Shown: positions 48,892-57,150 of the stretch, piece after piece | How positions within the stretch are numbered: position 1 is the first letter of the stretch | Layout of the letters: each line of letters opens with the position of its first letter | Assembly (NCBI GenBank): GCA_964482615.1 | Contig: CAYZYK010000001.1 | Coordinates: 1 to 64,000, forward strand | Length of the DNA stretch: 64,000 nt | Direction of reading: 5' to 3' | From: CAYZYK01 sp964482615 | GTDB lineage: Bacteria > Patescibacteriota > Minisyncoccia > Minisyncoccales > CAYZYK01 | Position numbers and translations under genes: made by a program | The notes under the pieces: model-generated | Told to the model about the DNA's origin: nothing | Database searches by the model: none | The model's input: only the letters and a program-made list of their open reading frames with translations

Positions 48892-49979
48892 ATTTTAATT
48901 TTTCACATTTCAAGAAACTAGATCGGGTTTTGATACTTTGTGCTGTTTTTTTAACTTTATTGGGGCTTGTTTCAATTTATAGTTCTTCTTTCCGCGATAA
49001 TGATTTCTTAAATTTTAAAAAACAAGCTATTTTTTTGGCCATAGGGTTTTTTATTATGATAGCTGTTAGTTTTTTTGATTACAGATCTTTAAAAAACAAC
49101 TCTCTTTTAATTTTAATTCTTTATTTGTTTGGATTAGTTTTGTTGGCTGGTCTTTTCTTGTTTGGAGCTCAGACAAGGGGAATTAAAGGATGGTATAAAA
49201 TAGGACCTGTATCTTTTGACCCTATAAGCCCGATCAAGATTGTTTTAATAATTTTGTTAGCTAAATATTTTTCTATGAGGCACGTTGAAATGTATAGATT
49301 TAGACATATTATTTTCTCTGGTATTTATGTTTTTTTACCTTCAATTTTTATTTTTTTTCAACCAGATTTGGGTTCTGTTCTAATTTTAATTATGATCTGG
49401 GCCGGAGTCCTTATTATTTCTGGTATTAAAATACGTCATTTTTTAATCCTTCTTTTGTGTAGTCTTTTAATTTTAGCTTTGGGTTGGCAATTCTTATTGA
49501 GGGATTATCAGAAACAAAGAATTATGAGCTTCTTGGTTCCTTATGATCCTTTGGGTGTTTCTTGGAGCCAGAGACAAGCTAAAATAGCTATTGGTTCTTC
49601 TTCTCTTTTTGGTAAAGGACCCAAACAAGGATCTCAAACCCAATATGGTTTTTTGCCCGAACCCCAAACTGATTTTATTTTTGCTTCTTTGACAGAAGAA
49701 ATGGGTTTAATCGGAGTTATTATTCTTTTTTCTTTATTTGCTGTGCTACTGGAAAGGATAATAAAGACAGCAAAAGAAGCTAGGTCAAATTTTGCTCGTA
49801 TTTTCAGTTTGGGTTTAGCAATATTTCTATTTTCTCAATTTTTTGTGAATGTAGGGATGAACTTGGGGATTTTGCCGATTATTGGTCTTCCTTTACCCTT
49901 AGTAAGTTACGGTGGATCAAGTTTAATTTCTATCTATATTGGGCTTGGGATTGTAGAAAGCATAAGGGTTTTTGGTTAG
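48888..49979 (+). CDS. rodA: SEDS glycosyltransferase RodA
   Basis: RodA polymerises lipid II during side-wall growth. The 363-residue protein has about ten transmembrane helices and the SEDS landmarks QTRGIKGWYKIGPVSFDPIS, FFQPDLGSVLILIMIW (catalytic Asp region), FLPEPQTDFIFASLTEEMG and LPLPLVSYGGSSLI. The start ATGA overlaps the ligA stop, so translation is coupled. No partner PBP2 is in the window. It indicates the cell makes a peptidoglycan wall. Confidence 0.93.
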   Translation: MNFNFSHFKKLDRVLILCAVFLTLLGLVSIYSSSFRDNDFLNFKKQAIFLAIGFFIMIAVSFFDYRSLKNNSLLILILYLFGLVLLAGLFLFGAQTRGIKGWYKIGPVSFDPISPIKIVLIILLAKYFSMRHVEMYRFRHIIFSGIYVFLPSIFIFFQPDLGSVLILIMIWAGVLIISGIKIRHFLILLLCSLLILALGWQFLLRDYQKQRIMSFLVPYDPLGVSWSQRQAKIAIGSSSLFGKGPKQGSQTQYGFLPEPQTDFIFASLTEEMGLIGVIILFSLFAVLLERIIKTAKEARSNFARIFSLGLAIFLFSQFFVNVGMNLGILPIIGLPLPLVSYGGSSLISIYIGLGIVESIRVFG

Positions 49980-50012
49980 TAAGACAAAAAATGATTTTAG
50001 GTTAATTTGGGC

Positions 50013-50040
50013 TTGACAAAACTTTTAAAAAGAATATAAT
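50013..50040 (+). promoter_or_regulatory. Consensus promoter of rpoB-rpoC
   Basis: TTGACA (50013-50018), 16 bp and TATAAT (50035-50040) are both perfect. The predicted start near 50047 leaves a leader of about 255 nt. A weaker second promoter (TTGATT at 50198, TTATAA at 50222) may lie within the leader. Confidence 0.85.
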
Positions 50041-50301
50041 AAGAGGGAATTCTCAAAATAATATAAACTAGACAAAAATGCTGAAAAGCATTTTAATTTT
50101 AAGTTAAATTAAAATCCCAAATATCCCTCCTTTTTCTCAAACTTTAGATTTATACTATAATTTCCCGCCATCTTCTTTTAGCTCCTAAATATTTTCCTTG
50201 ATTTCCAGATTATCAAAAGCATTATAAATAGAAAGCGGGGGGATAACCCTAATAAACAAACTTAGGGTTTTTGTGCTTTTTATTCTCTTTTTAATATTGT
50301 T
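50041..50301 (+). promoter_or_regulatory. Structured rpoB leader with terminator-like hairpins
   Basis: The 322-base gap between rodA and rpoB has no gene. Within the leader, AAAATGCT-GAAA-AGCATTTT (50075-50094) is a hairpin with a GNRA tetraloop. GAGGGA (50043-50048) can pair with TCCCTC (50124-50129), which precedes CTTTTT. AACCCTAA (50245-50252) pairs with TTAGGGTT (50262-50269), followed by a T run, only 30 nt before the rpoB ATG. The last one looks like an intrinsic terminator, so attenuation of RNA polymerase synthesis is likely. The signal sensed is not evident. Confidence 0.55.
50245..50272 (+). terminator. Intrinsic terminator inside the rpoB leader
   Basis: An 8-bp stem AACCCTAA/TTAGGGTT with a 9-nt loop runs into TTTTT. 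It stands between the promoter and the rpoB start, not after a gene. Confidence 0.65.
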
Positions 50302-53300
50302 ATGGCAGAAGATATCAACAATATCACCAAAACAAAAAGTTTCTCAAAATCAAAAGTTTCTTTTCCCCTCCCCAAACTAACTTATCTTCAAAGACAGGCC
50401 TGGAAAGATTTTTGGGAAGTAAGATTAAAGGAACTTTTCTCTGAGGTTTCTCCTATTTTAGATCATAATGGAGATGAATTTGAGCTTTGGTTTTTAGATT
50501 ATAAGCTGGGCAAGTCAAAATACAAGAATGGTCTTGAAGCTAAACTTAACGACGATTCTTATGAAGCTCCTCTAAGAGCTAAAGTTAAATTGGTAAATCT
50601 TAGGAGCAAAGAGATAAAAGAACAGGAAGTTTTCTTAACTAATTTTCCCCTTATGACAGAAAAGGGGACTTTTGTCGTTAATGGGGTGGAAAGAGTGGTT
50701 GTTTCTCAAATTATCCGGTCTCCGGGTGCTTTCTTTACTGTCAACAGATACAAAGGGAAAGAATACTTCGGGGCAAAAATTGTTCCCAATAGAGGAGCTT
50801 GGCTTGAATTTTCAACTGAAAGTTCAGGTTTTATTGGGGTTAAAATTAACAGAAAAAGAAAAGTTGCCGCTACCACTCTTCTTCGAGCTTTTGGAATAGA
50901 GAAAGATAAAGAGATTAAAGAAAAATTTAAAGATTTAGACAAGGGGGAGGTAAAATATATTGAGAAAACTTTAAAAAGAGACAATTCTTCTGATCAAGGT
51001 GAAGCATTAATGGAGATTTATGGCAGGTTAAGACCCGGAGCTTATGTTACTCCAGATAATGCTAAAAGCTTGATTTTTAATATGTTCTTTAATTTCAACA
51101 GGTATGATTTAGCTAAAGTTGGAAGGTGGAAAACCTATCAAAGATTACCACAACTTGCCCCCAAGAAGAAAAGCAAAGATATTAAAAAAGGAGAAAGGGT
51201 ATTGAAAGTAGAAGATGTTGTTGAGGTGATAAGAGAAATTATTAGATTAAACAATAATCCTCAAGCAGAACCTGATCAAATTGACCATTTAGCTAATAGA
51301 AGAGTAAGGACATCAGCCGAACTTTTGGAAAACAGGCTTAGGGTGGGGATGATGAGAATGATGAGGATAATAAAAGACAGAATGTCAACTCTAGATACAG
51401 CAACTGTTACCCCAGTTCAGCTTATTAACTCAAGACCTTTTATGGCGGTCGTTAGACAATTCTTCTTCTCTTCTCAGTTTTCTCAGTTTATGGATAACGA
51501 AAATCCTTTAGCTGAGATTGAACACAAAAGAAGAATTACAGCAACAGGACCCGGAGGATTAACTAGAAGAAGGGCAGGGTTTGAAGTAAGAGATGTTCAG
51601 CCCTCACACTACGGTAGGATCTGCCCCATTCAAACCCCAGAGGGTCCTAATGTGGGATTAGTTAATCACCTAGCTTGTTTTGCCAGAATCAATCCTTTCG
51701 GTTTCATAGAAACTCCCTATTTCAAAGTAGAGAAAGGGAAAGTTACTGATAAAGTAGAATATCTTTTAGCTAACGAAGAAGAAAAATACAATATCGCTCC
51801 AGGATCAGTTCCTTTAGACAATAAAGGTAATATTGTTGCTAAAAAAGTGGAAGCCAGGATAAAAGGGAAACCAGGAGAGATTGAAGCTAAAAAGATTGAT
51901 TTTGTTGATGTTTCTTCCAAACAATTTATTAGCGTGGCTACATCCCTTGTTCCTTTTTTACAGAATGATGATGCAGCCCGCGCTCTTATGGGATCTAATA
52001 TGCAGAGACAATCAGTTCCATTGGTTAACCCAGAACCACCTCTTGTTGGTACAGGGGTGGAAAGAAATGTTGCTCAGGATTCTGGACAACAGATTTTTGC
52101 TGAAGAAGCAGGAAAAATAAAAGAAGTAGATGCTGAGCATATTAAGATAAAAGTAAAAAACAAAAGAAAAGAGAGAGAATACAAAATTCATTCTTTTGTT
52201 CGTAGTAACCAATATACTTGTTTCCACCAAAGACCCCAAGTGAAGAAAGGACAAACTATCAAAAAGGGAGATGTTCTAGTAGATGGTGCTGCTATTTCTA
52301 AGGGAAGATTAAGTTTAGGTAAAAATATTTTAGTTGCTTTTCTTCCCTGGAGAGGAGGGAATTATGAAGATGCTATTGTGGTTTCAGAAAGATTAGTTAA
52401 AGATGACGTTTTTACCTCTATTCACATTCAGGAATTTACTTGTGATGTAAGGGAAACAAAACTCGGTCCTGAGATTACAACCTCTGACATTCCTAATGTT
52501 GGGGAAGAGAAATTGAAAGATTTGGACGAAGAGGGAATTATAAGTATTGGAGCTGAGGTGGGGCCAAACGATATTTTAGTTGGCAAAATTTCACCGAAAG
52601 GAGAAACAGAACTTACAGCAGAAGAGAGATTGCTCAGAGCAATTTTTGGTGAAAAAGCAAAAGAAGTAAAAGATACATCCTTAAGAATGCAGCACGGAAA
52701 GAAAGGTAAAGTGGTGGGGGTTAAAGTATTTTCTAGAGAAAAGGGCCAGAGACTAGATCCCGGAGTAATAAAAAGGATAAGGGTTGAGGTTGCTGAAATC
52801 AGAAAAGTTAAAGTTGGAGATAAGATTTCTGGAAGACACGGAAATAAAGGTGTTATTTCTAAGATTTTACCGCCCGAGGAGATGCCTTTCTTGAAAGATG
52901 GAACACCAATTGATCTTATCTTAAGTCCTCTTTCTGTTCCTTCTCGCATGAATATTGGTCAGATTTTGGAAACTCATTTGGGTTGGGCAGCTAAAAAATT
53001 GGGCTATCTTGCTATCTCACCTGCTATGCTTGGAGCAAGCGAAGAAGACATTAAAGAAGAATTAGAGAAAGCAGGCCTTCCAAGATCAGGACAAATAACC
53101 CTATATGATGGAAGAACAGGAAAACCTTTCCCCAGAGAAGTTACCGTAGGATATATGTATATGCTTAAGCTTATTCACATGGTTGACGATAAAGCACATG
53201 CTCGTTCTATCGGACCCTATTCTTTAATAACCCAACAACCTCTTGGTGGAAAAGCTCAATTTGGAGGCCAAAGGTTTGGGGAAATGGAAGTTTGGGCCTT

Positions 53301-53517
53301 GGAAGGATATGGAGCAGCTCACTCTCTCCAGGAGATGTTAACTATCAAATCCGATGATGTTCAAGGAAGAGGAGAGCTTTATCAGTCAATTCTGAAAGGG
53401 GAACCGATAAAAAATCCAAATATTCCAGCCTCTTTTAATCTTATGGTAAATGAACTTAAAGCTTTAGGACTCAATGTAATATTAAAGGAAGAGGAAGAAA
53501 AAAAGAAAAAGAAATAA
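50302..53517 (+). CDS. rpoB: RNA polymerase subunit beta
   Basis: The 1071-residue beta subunit forms half of the active cleft. It contains NGVERVVVSQIIRSPGAFF, the rifampicin pocket SQFMDNENPLAEIEHKRR (from residue 394) followed by ITATGPGGL, GFEVRDVQPSHYGRICPIQT, DGAAISKGRLSLGKNILVAF, KISGRHGNKGVISKI and the C-terminal GGQRFGEMEVWALEGYGAA. Residues equal to E. coli Ser531 and Leu533 are Thr413 and Thr415, while His526 is kept (His408). It is shorter than E. coli RpoB because lineage-specific insertions are absent. rpoC follows after 14 nt. Confidence 0.98.
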   Translation: MAEDINNITKTKSFSKSKVSFPLPKLTYLQRQAWKDFWEVRLKELFSEVSPILDHNGDEFELWFLDYKLGKSKYKNGLEAKLNDDSYEAPLRAKVKLVNLRSKEIKEQEVFLTNFPLMTEKGTFVVNGVERVVVSQIIRSPGAFFTVNRYKGKEYFGAKIVPNRGAWLEFSTESSGFIGVKINRKRKVAATTLLRAFGIEKDKEIKEKFKDLDKGEVKYIEKTLKRDNSSDQGEALMEIYGRLRPGAYVTPDNAKSLIFNMFFNFNRYDLAKVGRWKTYQRLPQLAPKKKSKDIKKGERVLKVEDVVEVIREIIRLNNNPQAEPDQIDHLANRRVRTSAELLENRLRVGMMRMMRIIKDRMSTLDTATVTPVQLINSRPFMAVVRQFFFSSQFSQFMDNENPLAEIEHKRRITATGPGGLTRRRAGFEVRDVQPSHYGRICPIQTPEGPNVGLVNHLACFARINPFGFIETPYFKVEKGKVTDKVEYLLANEEEKYNIAPGSVPLDNKGNIVAKKVEARIKGKPGEIEAKKIDFVDVSSKQFISVATSLVPFLQNDDAARALMGSNMQRQSVPLVNPEPPLVGTGVERNVAQDSGQQIFAEEAGKIKEVDAEHIKIKVKNKRKEREYKIHSFVRSNQYTCFHQRPQVKKGQTIKKGDVLVDGAAISKGRLSLGKNILVAFLPWRGGNYEDAIVVSERLVKDDVFTSIHIQEFTCDVRETKLGPEITTSDIPNVGEEKLKDLDEEGIISIGAEVGPNDILVGKISPKGETELTAEERLLRAIFGEKAKEVKDTSLRMQHGKKGKVVGVKVFSREKGQRLDPGVIKRIRVEVAEIRKVKVGDKISGRHGNKGVISKILPPEEMPFLKDGTPIDLILSPLSVPSRMNIGQILETHLGWAAKKLGYLAISPAMLGASEEDIKEELEKAGLPRSGQITLYDGRTGKPFPREVTVGYMYMLKLIHMVDDKAHARSIGPYSLITQQPLGGKAQFGGQRFGEMEVWALEGYGAAHSLQEMLTIKSDDVQGRGELYQSILKGEPIKNPNIPASFNLMVNELKALGLNVILKEEEEKKKKK

Positions 53518-53531
53518 CTTTTAGCTAAAAA

Positions 53532-56500
53532 ATGAAAGTATCCAATTTAAAATCAATAACAATAAAACTTACTTCTCCAGATGAAATAATGAACTGGAGT
53601 CATGGAGAAGTAACAGAGCCAGAAACTATCAATTATAGGACCCAGAAACCAGAGAAAGATGGTTTATTTGACGAAAGAATTTTCGGCCCGGTAAAAGATT
53701 ACGAATGTGCTTGTGGTAAATACAAAAGAATTCGCTACAAAGGAGTTGTCTGTGATAGATGTGGAGTTGAAGTTACTAAATCCCGGGTGAGGAGAGAAAG
53801 AATGGGTCATATTAAACTGGCAGTTCCTGTTAGTCATATTTGGTTTCTGAGAGGAATTCCATCAAAAATGGGAATAATTTTGGATAAATCTTCTCGAAAA
53901 ATGGAAAGAGTAATCTATTTTTCTTCCTATATTGTAACTAAGGTTGATAAAGAAGCCAAAAAAAGGGTATTAAAAGAGATTAAAAAAGAAGCTAAAGTCA
54001 AACTAAAGGAAGCTAAGAAAAAAGAAAAAACAAAGATTAAAAAAGCAGAAGATAAAGCTGAAAAACAACTAAAGAGTATTAAAAGATTAAAAGTTTTATC
54101 TGAACACAACTACCGTAAATTATCTTTAAAATATGGAGAAATATTTGAAGCAGGTACAGGAGCAGAAACTGTTTATAAGATTTTTGAAAAAATGGACCTT
54201 AAAAAGAGAATTAAAAAACTCAAAAAGAAATCTAAATCTATTCCAGCCAGCAAAAGAAAGAAAATACTAAGAAAATTAAAATTATTTGAAAAAATGGAAA
54301 GGGGAGGGGTCAAACCAGAATGGATGTTTTTGAAGGTTTTACCTGTTTTACCTCCTGATTTGCGCCCCATGGTTCAATTGGACGGGGGAAGATATGCCTC
54401 TTCTGATCTCAATGATCTTTACAGGAGAGTAATTAATAGAAACAATCGTTTAAAATATCTTCTTGAGATTTCAGCTCCAGAAGTTATTGTAAGAAACGAA
54501 AAAAGAATGCTTCAGGAAGCAGTCGATGCTTTAATTGATAATAATATGAGGAAGGGAGTAACAACCACAGCAACCACTGGTCAAAGAAGGTTGTTAAAAT
54601 CTCTAGCTGATATGCTCAAAGGAAAACAAGGTAGGTTCCGTCAGAATCTTTTAGGAAAAAGAGTAGATTATTCGGGAAGATCTGTTATTGCTGTGGGGCC
54701 TGAACTTCATTTTTATCAGTGCGGGCTTCCCAAAACAATGGCCCTTGAGATTTTCAAACCTTTTGTAATTAGAGAAATTTTAGACCAAGAACTAGCTTAT
54801 AATATTAAAGGAGCAACAAGGTTAATAGAAGAACATAAACCAGAAGTCTGGGCAATTTTAGAAGAAATAGTTAAAGACAAATTGGTTCTTTTAAACAGGG
54901 CGCCAACCTTACATAGATTAGGGGTTCAAGCTTTTCAGCCGGTTTTGATTGAGGGGGAGACAATAAAAGTTCATCCCCTGGTTTGTGAAGCATTTAATGC
55001 TGATTTTGATGGAGACCAAATGGCTGTTTTCTTACCCTTATCAGAAGAAGCCCAGAAAGAAGCAAGAGAAATTATGTTATCTAGTTTGAATGTTCTTAAG
55101 CCAGCTACTGGCCGACCCATAATCGGGCCTTATAGAGAAATTGTCTTGGGAAGTTATTATCTTACAAAAACAAAAGAAGACATTGAAGAGGGTGAGAAGA
55201 CAGAGGAAAAACCGAGGATATTTTCTAGTGTTTTTGAAGCAGAATTAGCTTATGAGAACAGAGATATAGATATTAGGCAGAAAATAAAGATTCCAGAACC
55301 GAAGGCAAAAGAATCAAAACTTATTGAAACTACAGTAGGAAGAGTTATTTTCAACGATGCTTTGCCAGAAGATTATCCTTTCCAAAATAAGTTATTTACC
55401 TCAGGTAAGCTTAAAGACCTTATCAGCGATCTTATTAAAAAATATTCTTCTGAGAAAATACCCAAAATCTTGGACGATATTAAAGATATGGGATTTGAAT
55501 ATTCAACCTTATCTGGAATAAGCTGGGGGATGGATGATTTAATTATCCCAGAAGAAAAAGAAGGATTAATTAAAGAAGCTGATAAGAAGGTTGAGGAGAT
55601 TGATGGCTATTTTAAAAAAGGACTTCTCACTTACAGCGAAAAGATTTCTCAAGAGATTTCTGTTTGGCAGAAGGTTAAAACAGAAATTGAGAAATTGTTA
55701 AAAGAGAAAACCCTTCCCAGGGATGGATCAGTTTATTCTATTATTAGTTCTGGGGGAAGAGCTTCTTGGACCCAACCTGTTCAAATGGCTGGAATGAAAG
55801 GTCTGGCAGTTAACCCAGCGGGAGAAATAATTGAATTACCTATCAAAAGTTCTTTTAAGGAAGGTTTTAATGTTTTAGAATATTTTATTTCCACCCATGG
55901 CGCAAGGAAAGGGACAGCAGATACTGCCTTGCGGACCTCAACTGCTGGTTATTTAAGTCGAAGATTAATTGATGTTGCCCACGATATGATAATTACAGAG
56001 AAAGATTGTAAAGAAAAAAAAGGAATGACAATTTTAAGAGAAGATGCAGACGAAATCGAACAAGACTTCTTTTTTAAAATTGTAGGAAGGGTTTGTGCTC
56101 AGGATATAAAAGAGGGAAGAAAGAAATTAGCAAAGAAAGGAGAAGTTATTGATTGGGACAAAGCAAAGAAAATAAGCAAAGCAAAAATTAATGAAGTTCA
56201 GGTTTATTCTCCTTTAAGTTGTAAAAGTCGCCAGGGAATTTGTCAGAAATGTTACGGCTGGGATCTATCCCGCAATGAATTAGCTAAGATGGGAGAACCG
56301 GTGGGGGTGGTGGCAGCTCAATCAATAGGGGAGCCAGGAACCCAGCTTACCTTGAGAACCTTTCATTTAGGTGGAGTTGCAGGAAAAGGAGATATTACTC
56401 AGGGTTTACCCAGAGTAGATGAAATTTTTGAAACAAGAAGTCCTAAGGGTAAAGCACCAATAACTCAATTTGATGGGAAAATAACAGATGTTGATACAGA

Positions 56501-57101
56501 AAAAGGTATAATAAAAGCCCGTCCTGTTTCTGAAAAAACCCCTTCATCTAAAAAAGAAATAAGCTATAAGATTCCTGCTGACAGGGCGGTTTGGGTTCAA
56601 AAAGGAGAAGAAGTAAAAGCAGGACAGCCTCTTTGTGAGGGAAGTTTAGACCTTGAGAAGTTTTTTCGGATAACAGATAAAGAAAGAACCCAACGTTATA
56701 TTGTCAAAGAGATTCAGAAGATTTACGTTTCCCAAGGAGTTGATGTTCACGATAAACACATTGAGGTTATCGTTCATAAGATGTTTTCTCGGATGAAGAT
56801 TATGAAGGGAGGAGATAGTCCTTGGACCAAAGGAGAGATTATTGAAAAACCAGTTTTTGAAAAAGAGGTTAAAAACCTTAAATCCCAGAAAAAAACTCCT
56901 CCAAAAGCTAAACAAATAATCCTTGGAATTTCCAAAGTAGCACTTACCTCAGATAGCGTTCTTTCTGCAGCCTCATTTCAACAGACCGCTAGGGTTTTAA
57001 TTAAGTCAGCTCTTGAAGCTAAAGAAGATGAGCTTAAAGGATTAAAAGAGAACGTTATTATAGGTAAACTTATTCCTGTGGGAACTGGCTTCAGAAAATA
57101 A
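53532..57101 (+). CDS. rpoC: RNA polymerase subunit beta'
   Basis: The 1189-residue subunit holds the catalytic Mg site NADFDGDQMAVFLPLS (about residues 491-506). The N-terminal zinc finger is CACGKYKR with CDRCGVEV, the bridge/trigger region is GGRASWTQPVQMAGMKGL with GARKGTADTALRTSTAGYL, and the second zinc site is CKSRQGICQKCYG. Around residues 145-185 a lysine-rich coiled coil (KKEAKVKLKEAKKKEKTK) is inserted before the clamp coiled coil relative to E. coli. The large E. coli beta' insertion is missing. Confidence 0.98.
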   Translation: MKVSNLKSITIKLTSPDEIMNWSHGEVTEPETINYRTQKPEKDGLFDERIFGPVKDYECACGKYKRIRYKGVVCDRCGVEVTKSRVRRERMGHIKLAVPVSHIWFLRGIPSKMGIILDKSSRKMERVIYFSSYIVTKVDKEAKKRVLKEIKKEAKVKLKEAKKKEKTKIKKAEDKAEKQLKSIKRLKVLSEHNYRKLSLKYGEIFEAGTGAETVYKIFEKMDLKKRIKKLKKKSKSIPASKRKKILRKLKLFEKMERGGVKPEWMFLKVLPVLPPDLRPMVQLDGGRYASSDLNDLYRRVINRNNRLKYLLEISAPEVIVRNEKRMLQEAVDALIDNNMRKGVTTTATTGQRRLLKSLADMLKGKQGRFRQNLLGKRVDYSGRSVIAVGPELHFYQCGLPKTMALEIFKPFVIREILDQELAYNIKGATRLIEEHKPEVWAILEEIVKDKLVLLNRAPTLHRLGVQAFQPVLIEGETIKVHPLVCEAFNADFDGDQMAVFLPLSEEAQKEAREIMLSSLNVLKPATGRPIIGPYREIVLGSYYLTKTKEDIEEGEKTEEKPRIFSSVFEAELAYENRDIDIRQKIKIPEPKAKESKLIETTVGRVIFNDALPEDYPFQNKLFTSGKLKDLISDLIKKYSSEKIPKILDDIKDMGFEYSTLSGISWGMDDLIIPEEKEGLIKEADKKVEEIDGYFKKGLLTYSEKISQEISVWQKVKTEIEKLLKEKTLPRDGSVYSIISSGGRASWTQPVQMAGMKGLAVNPAGEIIELPIKSSFKEGFNVLEYFISTHGARKGTADTALRTSTAGYLSRRLIDVAHDMIITEKDCKEKKGMTILREDADEIEQDFFFKIVGRVCAQDIKEGRKKLAKKGEVIDWDKAKKISKAKINEVQVYSPLSCKSRQGICQKCYGWDLSRNELAKMGEPVGVVAAQSIGEPGTQLTLRTFHLGGVAGKGDITQGLPRVDEIFETRSPKGKAPITQFDGKITDVDTEKGIIKARPVSEKTPSSKKEISYKIPADRAVWVQKGEEVKAGQPLCEGSLDLEKFFRITDKERTQRYIVKEIQKIYVSQGVDVHDKHIEVIVHKMFSRMKIMKGGDSPWTKGEIIEKPVFEKEVKNLKSQKKTPPKAKQIILGISKVALTSDSVLSAASFQQTARVLIKSALEAKEDELKGLKENVIIGKLIPVGTGFRK

Positions 57102-57150
57102 GAAAAATCTGTTAAAATAAGGGTAGCAGGCATATAACAAGAAATCATCT

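Noticed and set aside
50198..50228. Second strong promoter directly before rpoB
   Set aside because: The -35/-10 spacing is 18-19 bp and the -10 is poor; it is mentioned only as a possible weak promoter.
52428..52949. A 173-codon frame antisense to rpoB
   Set aside because: It is a composition effect of the conserved rpoB frame, with no promoter or family motif.
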